This document shows, piece by piece, positions 5,001 through 8,230 of a stretch of DNA of 8,230 nucleotides (within the stretch, counting starts at the first letter, position 1; each line of letters opens with the position of its first letter). The stretch is from assembly GCA_029856295.1 (NCBI GenBank), contig JAHQWS010000081.1, positions 1 to 8,230 on the forward strand. The letters are read 5' to 3'. Position numbers and translations under genes: made by a program. This DNA comes from Promethearchaeia archaeon. GTDB taxonomy: Archaea > Asgardarchaeota > Lokiarchaeia > Sigyniarchaeales > SOKP01. The notes beneath the pieces were generated by a model. It ran no database searches. It was not told where the DNA came from and saw only the letters and a list, made by a program, of their open reading frames with translations.

Positions 5001-6713
5001 TTAATATACACGCTCCTTTACTTCAAATATTCCTAATATAACGGGTTTTTTTTTCAATTCTAAACCATCTTTAGTCCTATAAACTAAAGAATGCCAGAGG
5101 AAGTTTTCATCATCGCGTTTAGGATAATCCCATCGGTAATGGGCACCCCTACTCTCTTTTCTCAGTAAAGCAGCATAAGCAGTTACTTCCGCAATATCTA
5201 ACATGTTTCTAAGCTCCAATGTTCGAATAAGACCATAATTAAATTTGCGATCTGTAGTTGCCACATGTACATTTAGAAACTCTTTTTGTATTTTTTTAAG
5301 ATCTTCGTAAGCTTTTTCAAGTAGATCTTGTTTTCGAAAAACTCCAACATTTTTATTCATGGTTTCTCCCATGATGTCACTAATTTCAACGGGCCTTTTA
5401 CCTTTGTTATTTTCCCATTTGTTAAACAAATTTTCAATTTTCTGTAATAATTCATTTTCAACGTTTTCTCTGATAATTAAGGATGGTTTCTGAGGTAACC
5501 CTTTTTCGAGTAATTTTCTTCCAATCGCTCTGCCAAATACGGAAGTTTCTAACAATGAATTGCCTCCTAAACGATTTGCTCCATGAACTGAGAGGCATGA
5601 ACATTCTCCAGCAACCCAAAGACTAGGTAAATCTGTTTCACCAACATCTCCTTTATATTTTGTGGCAATTCCTCCCATACTATAATGTTGACCAGGTTGT
5701 ACTGGAATAGGTTCATCAATCGGATCTACTCCCGCAAAAAAGATGCTTATTTCTCTAATTCCGGGAAGCCTTTCTTTGATTTTTTCACTCCCTAAGTGCG
5801 TAAGATCTAAATGTACATAAGAATTTTCGAACCCTCGCCCTTCAATAACTTCTATGTCAATTGCTCGTGCAACTATATCACGGGGGGCAAGCTCCATTGC
5901 TTCTGGTGCAGTTTTACTCATAAAACGCTCGCTTTTTTTATTATATAAAAGCCCTCCCTCTCCACGTGCTCCTTCAGTTATCAGGATGTTTGTACCATAT
6001 AAAGTTGTAGGATGGAATTGCACAAATTCGCAATCTTGCATCGGAACTCCTGCTCGGAAAGCAGCGCCGTTACCATCACCAGTATTGATGAGCGCATTTG
6101 TTGATCTCTTAAATATTCGACCAAATCCTCCTGTAGCAAGAATAACATACGAAGCTCGAATTATAACAAGTTCACCACTTGCGATATTAAGACAAAGCGC
6201 ACCAGTGACTTTATTCTCGACAACAATTAAATCTATCAAGAAATACTCGTCAAAGAATTTCACACCATTCCTAACACTCTGTTCATATAATGTATGTAAT
6301 AAAGCATGACCCGTTCGATCCCCTGCATAGCAAGTACGAGGAAACCCAGCACCTCCAAATGGTCGCTGGGCAATTAAACCAGATTCCAATCTAGAAAATG
6401 GAGCACCCATGCTCTCAAACTCAATAACAATTTTAGGCGCCTCTTCACACATGAACATAACAACATTTTGATCCGCTAAATAATCAGAACCTTTAACCGT
6501 ATCAAAAGCATGTCCTTTTGGAGTATCTTCCTTGCTCACTTCTAAATTGCCTAGGGCAGCGTTAATCCCTCCTTGAGCCGCCCCTGAATGACTTCTTACG
6601 GGATATACTTTACTAATAATAGCAGCATTCCATTTGCTTGATAATTCCAAGCCTGCTCTAAGACCACTAAGCCCGGCTCCTATAATAATTACATCAAATT
6701 CTTCAATTCGCAT
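5001..6713 (-). CDS. sdhA: Succinate dehydrogenase/fumarate reductase flavoprotein subunit
   Basis: Oxidises succinate to fumarate, or the reverse, with covalently bound FAD. The 570-residue protein has the N-terminal dinucleotide fold IIIGAGLSGLRAG (9-21). It also has RSHSGAAQGGINAALGN (40-56), where His42 is the expected FAD attachment site, GDRTGHALLHTLYEQ (131-145) and QFHPTTLYG (232-240). Further on are TEGARGEGG (246-254), APRDIVARAI (276-285) with Arg278 as the expected acid, QHYSMGGI (342-349) and HGANRLGGNSLLE (377-389). The C-terminal helical domain ends with SRGAHYRWDYPKRDD. All catalytic residues are present. The ATG at 6713 has GGG 5 nt upstream. No signal peptide is visible, so the enzyme faces the cytoplasm. 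The gene starts 58 nt after the oxidoreductase beta gene and is tightly joined to sdhB. Direction of catalysis cannot be read from sequence. L-aspartate oxidase is excluded by the paired sdhB and C-terminal pattern. Confidence 0.96.
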   Translation of the reverse strand: MRIEEFDVIIIGAGLSGLRAGLELSSKWNAAIISKVYPVRSHSGAAQGGINAALGNLEVSKEDTPKGHAFDTVKGSDYLADQNVVMFMCEEAPKIVIEFESMGAPFSRLESGLIAQRPFGGAGFPRTCYAGDRTGHALLHTLYEQSVRNGVKFFDEYFLIDLIVVENKVTGALCLNIASGELVIIRASYVILATGGFGRIFKRSTNALINTGDGNGAAFRAGVPMQDCEFVQFHPTTLYGTNILITEGARGEGGLLYNKKSERFMSKTAPEAMELAPRDIVARAIDIEVIEGRGFENSYVHLDLTHLGSEKIKERLPGIREISIFFAGVDPIDEPIPVQPGQHYSMGGIATKYKGDVGETDLPSLWVAGECSCLSVHGANRLGGNSLLETSVFGRAIGRKLLEKGLPQKPSLIIRENVENELLQKIENLFNKWENNKGKRPVEISDIMGETMNKNVGVFRKQDLLEKAYEDLKKIQKEFLNVHVATTDRKFNYGLIRTLELRNMLDIAEVTAYAALLRKESRGAHYRWDYPKRDDENFLWHSLVYRTKDGLELKKKPVILGIFEVKERVY

Positions 6714-6771
6714 AAAATCCCAATTTTTTGATTTCTTTTAAATTATTAATAAATTTGATGGATGAATCAAG
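6714..6771 (-). promoter_or_regulatory. AT-rich spacer before sdhA, weak promoter candidate
   Basis: This 58-nt gap separates korB from sdhA. On the minus strand AATTTAAAAG (6744-6735) resembles a TATA box centred about 27 nt before the sdhA ATG, the spacing expected for a leaderless archaeal transcript. In sequence this AT-rich such matches are common, so an internal promoter is only a suggestion. Read-through from korB is equally plausible. Confidence 0.25.
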
Positions 6772-7647
6772 TCAGCGAAATGTTTCTAATAATTCATTAA
6801 ATTTATTTTTGTCTAATTCTCTTTTGTACAGTGGTGTGTTATCTCCATCATAGATACCAACATTTTCCTCATAGGTTTTCTTATTAGGGTTGATATATAA
6901 AATGCCTAGAGGAAACTTCTTTGTTTCTAAAGCTTTTTTAATTGCTTCATTTTGGTCATAGGGATTGTGAGATTCATCTAAATAGTAAGTATTTTCTTTA
7001 TACCAATCATAAGTGTTGACACGATTGAATGAAACACATGGACTGAATAAATCAATTAAAGCATATCCTTTATGATTTATAGCTTTCTTTAGAATCTCTT
7101 TTGTTTTTTCAATATCACTCACAAAAGCACGTGCTACAAAAGAAGCGTCAAGTGATATTGCAATTGCCGGTGCATTAAAAGGCTGGTTATATACTCCCTT
7201 TATTTGTACTTTTGTTACAAAACCAATTTGGCTGGTAGCAGAAGCTTGTCCTTTCGTGAGACCATAAACTTGATTGTTATGGACTATATTGACGATATTG
7301 GGATTGTAACGAATAGTATGTAAGAAATGATTACCTCCCTCACTAAACGTACACCCATCTCCACTAACCGCTATTAATGTAAGTTTTGGATTGGCAGCTT
7401 TGGCTCCAAGAGCATTGGATAAATACCGACCGTGTAAACCATTAAAGCTTTGGGATTTCATGAAATGTGGAAACTTTCCTGCTTGACCAATGCCCGATAT
7501 TAAAGCAAATTCATGAGGTTTTATGCCTAATTCTGCTAATGATTCTTTCAATATTCTTAACGCAATATAATTTCCACACCCAGGGCACCAATGTATTTCT
7601 ATATCCTTATCAAATTCTGTTTTAGATATCTTAATCACCCTCAACAA
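6772..7647 (-). CDS. korB: 2-oxoacid:ferredoxin oxidoreductase beta subunit (probably 2-oxoglutarate)
   Basis: Thiamine-diphosphate subunit of the enzyme that converts a 2-oxoacid, CoA and oxidised ferredoxin to acyl-CoA, CO2 and reduced ferredoxin. The 291-residue product shows HWCPGCGNY (19-27, with Cys21/Cys24 as iron-sulfur ligands), FNGLHGRYLSNALGAKAANP (68-87), the thiamine/magnesium motif SGDG (95-98) with GGNHFLH (104-110), and HNNQVYGLTKGQASATS (123-139). A further Cys203 is in FSPCVSFN. The Cys of the GIGC motif in Sulfolobus-type enzymes is Gln55 here, so the fourth cluster ligand is unclear. The start is uncertain: TTG at 7647 overlaps the alpha gene by 17 nt, and TTG at 7644 or GTG at 7638 are alternatives. 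A GAGGGTGAT ribosome-binding-like motif overlaps these candidates instead of preceding them. Location beside succinate dehydrogenase favours 2-oxoglutarate, but pyruvate or mixed specificity cannot be excluded. Confidence 0.9.
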   Translation of the reverse strand: MLRVIKISKTEFDKDIEIHWCPGCGNYIALRILKESLAELGIKPHEFALISGIGQAGKFPHFMKSQSFNGLHGRYLSNALGAKAANPKLTLIAVSGDGCTFSEGGNHFLHTIRYNPNIVNIVHNNQVYGLTKGQASATSQIGFVTKVQIKGVYNQPFNAPAIAISLDASFVARAFVSDIEKTKEILKKAINHKGYALIDLFSPCVSFNRVNTYDWYKENTYYLDESHNPYDQNEAIKKALETKKFPLGILYINPNKKTYEENVGIYDGDNTPLYKRELDKNKFNELLETFR

Positions 7648-8230
7648 TTTTTTTTAATTTTTGATACAATTCTTCTACTGAGAACACATAACCACTATAA
7701 TTTAATATAGTTGTGTCGATGTTTACATGAGTCTCTAACTCTACTAACTTCGCAAATTGCCCCGTAGGATTATTTTCGATTGCTATAATCTTTTTTGCTT
7801 TCCTAATATAATCATTAACGCATGAATGCAAGGGATATACTTGTTTAAAGTGTAAAAATGCTACATCATCTCGGTTTAAACTTTCGAGTGCTTCTTTAAT
7901 TAAATAATAATTACTTCCCCATCCAATAATTAAAAATTCATAATCATCATTTCCGATAAATTCAGGTGGCAACGCTGCTTTTTTAATAAGTTCGAGTTTC
8001 TTATACCTTTTTTCAACTGTTTTTTTCCTTATGATTGGATCTTCTGTAATATTTCCTTCTTCTGTATGAGTATGACTATCCGCATCTACTAGTCCAGTTC
8101 CGTATCCCGGAACACTAAAAGGAGAGATACCACTTTCAGTGAATCGATATCTCTCATAATTCTCATCATTTTGTACAAAATATTTTTTAATTTTTAAATT
8201 CTCATGATCTAATGAAGTTATATTATAATA
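7631..8230 (-). CDS. korA: 2-oxoacid:ferredoxin oxidoreductase alpha subunit, C-terminal 199 residues, cut by window edge
   Basis: The frame is open from the window edge to the TAA at 7633-7631, giving 199 residues without their N-terminus. Counting from the edge, YRFTESGISPFSVPGYGTG (28-46) corresponds to the YPITEDG region of the family. DADSHTHTEEGNITEDP (49-65) and the charged RKKTVEKRYKKLELIKK (68-84) are also typical. They are followed by the C-terminal transketolase-like domain with FLIIGWGSNYYLIKEALE and HFKQVYPLH. This pattern fits the fused gamma-alpha subunit of two-subunit enzymes, but the gamma part would lie beyond position 8230 and is not seen. A TTG at 7972 could look like a start, but the matches continue well upstream of it, so this is one continuous gene and not a short one. 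It overlaps korB and works with it. Symbol given for probable 2-oxoglutarate use. Confidence 0.9.
   Translation of the reverse strand, partial: YYNITSLDHENLKIKKYFVQNDENYERYRFTESGISPFSVPGYGTGLVDADSHTHTEEGNITEDPIIRKKTVEKRYKKLELIKKAALPPEFIGNDDYEFLIIGWGSNYYLIKEALESLNRDDVAFLHFKQVYPLHSCVNDYIRKAKKIIAIENNPTGQFAKLVELETHVNIDTTILNYSGYVFSVEELYQKLKKIVEGD

Noticed and set aside
5854..6309. Open frame of 151 codons on the plus strand
   Set aside because: It lies wholly inside the well-conserved sdhA on the opposite strand, and its translation shows no recognisable domain. It is a shadow of the sdhA coding constraint.
4235..6713. Thiol:fumarate reductase (TfrAB) instead of succinate dehydrogenase
   Set aside because: The iron-sulfur protein is about 254 residues and lacks the long C-terminal cysteine-rich domain of TfrB.
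6755..6770. Short inverted repeat TTGAT/ATCAA after korB as a terminator hairpin
   Set aside because: A 5-bp stem with a 6-nt loop and no following T-run is too weak to support a terminator.
7631..7972. A separate small gene starting at the TTG at 7972
   Set aside because: The same frame is open to the window edge, and the upstream part matches the alpha-subunit family. It is the 3' part of one larger gene.
1..8230. Mobile element, phage, CRISPR or defence system
   Set aside because: All genes are recognisable central-metabolism enzymes of normal length and similar base composition. No spaced repeats, integrase or terminal inverted repeats were seen.

Overview
The window is one co-directional block of central-carbon genes, all on the minus strand, from an AT-rich prokaryotic genome. 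Transcription runs from position 8230 towards position 1. The most likely source is an archaeon: the 2-oxoacid:ferredoxin oxidoreductase is of the two-subunit kind, several starts carry GTGAT or GGGTGA motifs matching an archaeal 16S tail, starts are often GTG or TTG, and upstream regions contain TATA-like boxes. A Heimdall-type Asgard archaeon or another AT-rich lineage would fit, but this is a guess from style. An AT-rich bacterium is not excluded.

Reading in the direction of transcription: the 3' part of a 2-oxoacid:ferredoxin oxidoreductase alpha subunit (8230-7631, cut by the window edge), its beta subunit (7647-6772), a succinate dehydrogenase/fumarate reductase flavoprotein (6713-5001) and iron-sulfur protein (4999-4235), class II fumarase (4242-2851), an FMN-dependent alpha-hydroxy-acid dehydrogenase (2842-1778), citrate synthase (1654-383), and the first 106 codons of an AcnA-type aconitase (319-1, cut by the window edge).

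Spacing splits the block. The two oxidoreductase genes overlap. sdhA-sdhB-fumC and the FMN enzyme gene are joined by overlaps or gaps of 1-8 nt and almost certainly share a transcript. The FMN gene is followed by a T-rich terminator candidate and a 123-nt spacer with two perfect inverted repeats, before citrate synthase. A 63-nt all-but-AT spacer precedes aconitase.

The gene order follows the order of reactions: 2-oxoglutarate to succinyl-CoA (if 2-oxoglutarate is the oxidoreductase substrate), succinate to fumarate, fumarate to malate, then a flavin enzyme where malate dehydrogenase would be expected, then oxaloacetate to citrate and citrate to isocitrate. No NAD-malate dehydrogenase, isocitrate dehydrogenase, succinyl-CoA synthetase or Sdh membrane anchor is in the window. 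The best lead is that the FMN enzyme may serve as the malate-oxidising step. Secondary leads are a shortened cysteine spacing and lost quinone-site residues in SdhB, altered motifs in the oxidoreductase subunits, and a 15-bp palindrome upstream of citrate synthase. No RNA genes, CRISPR arrays or mobile elements were seen.
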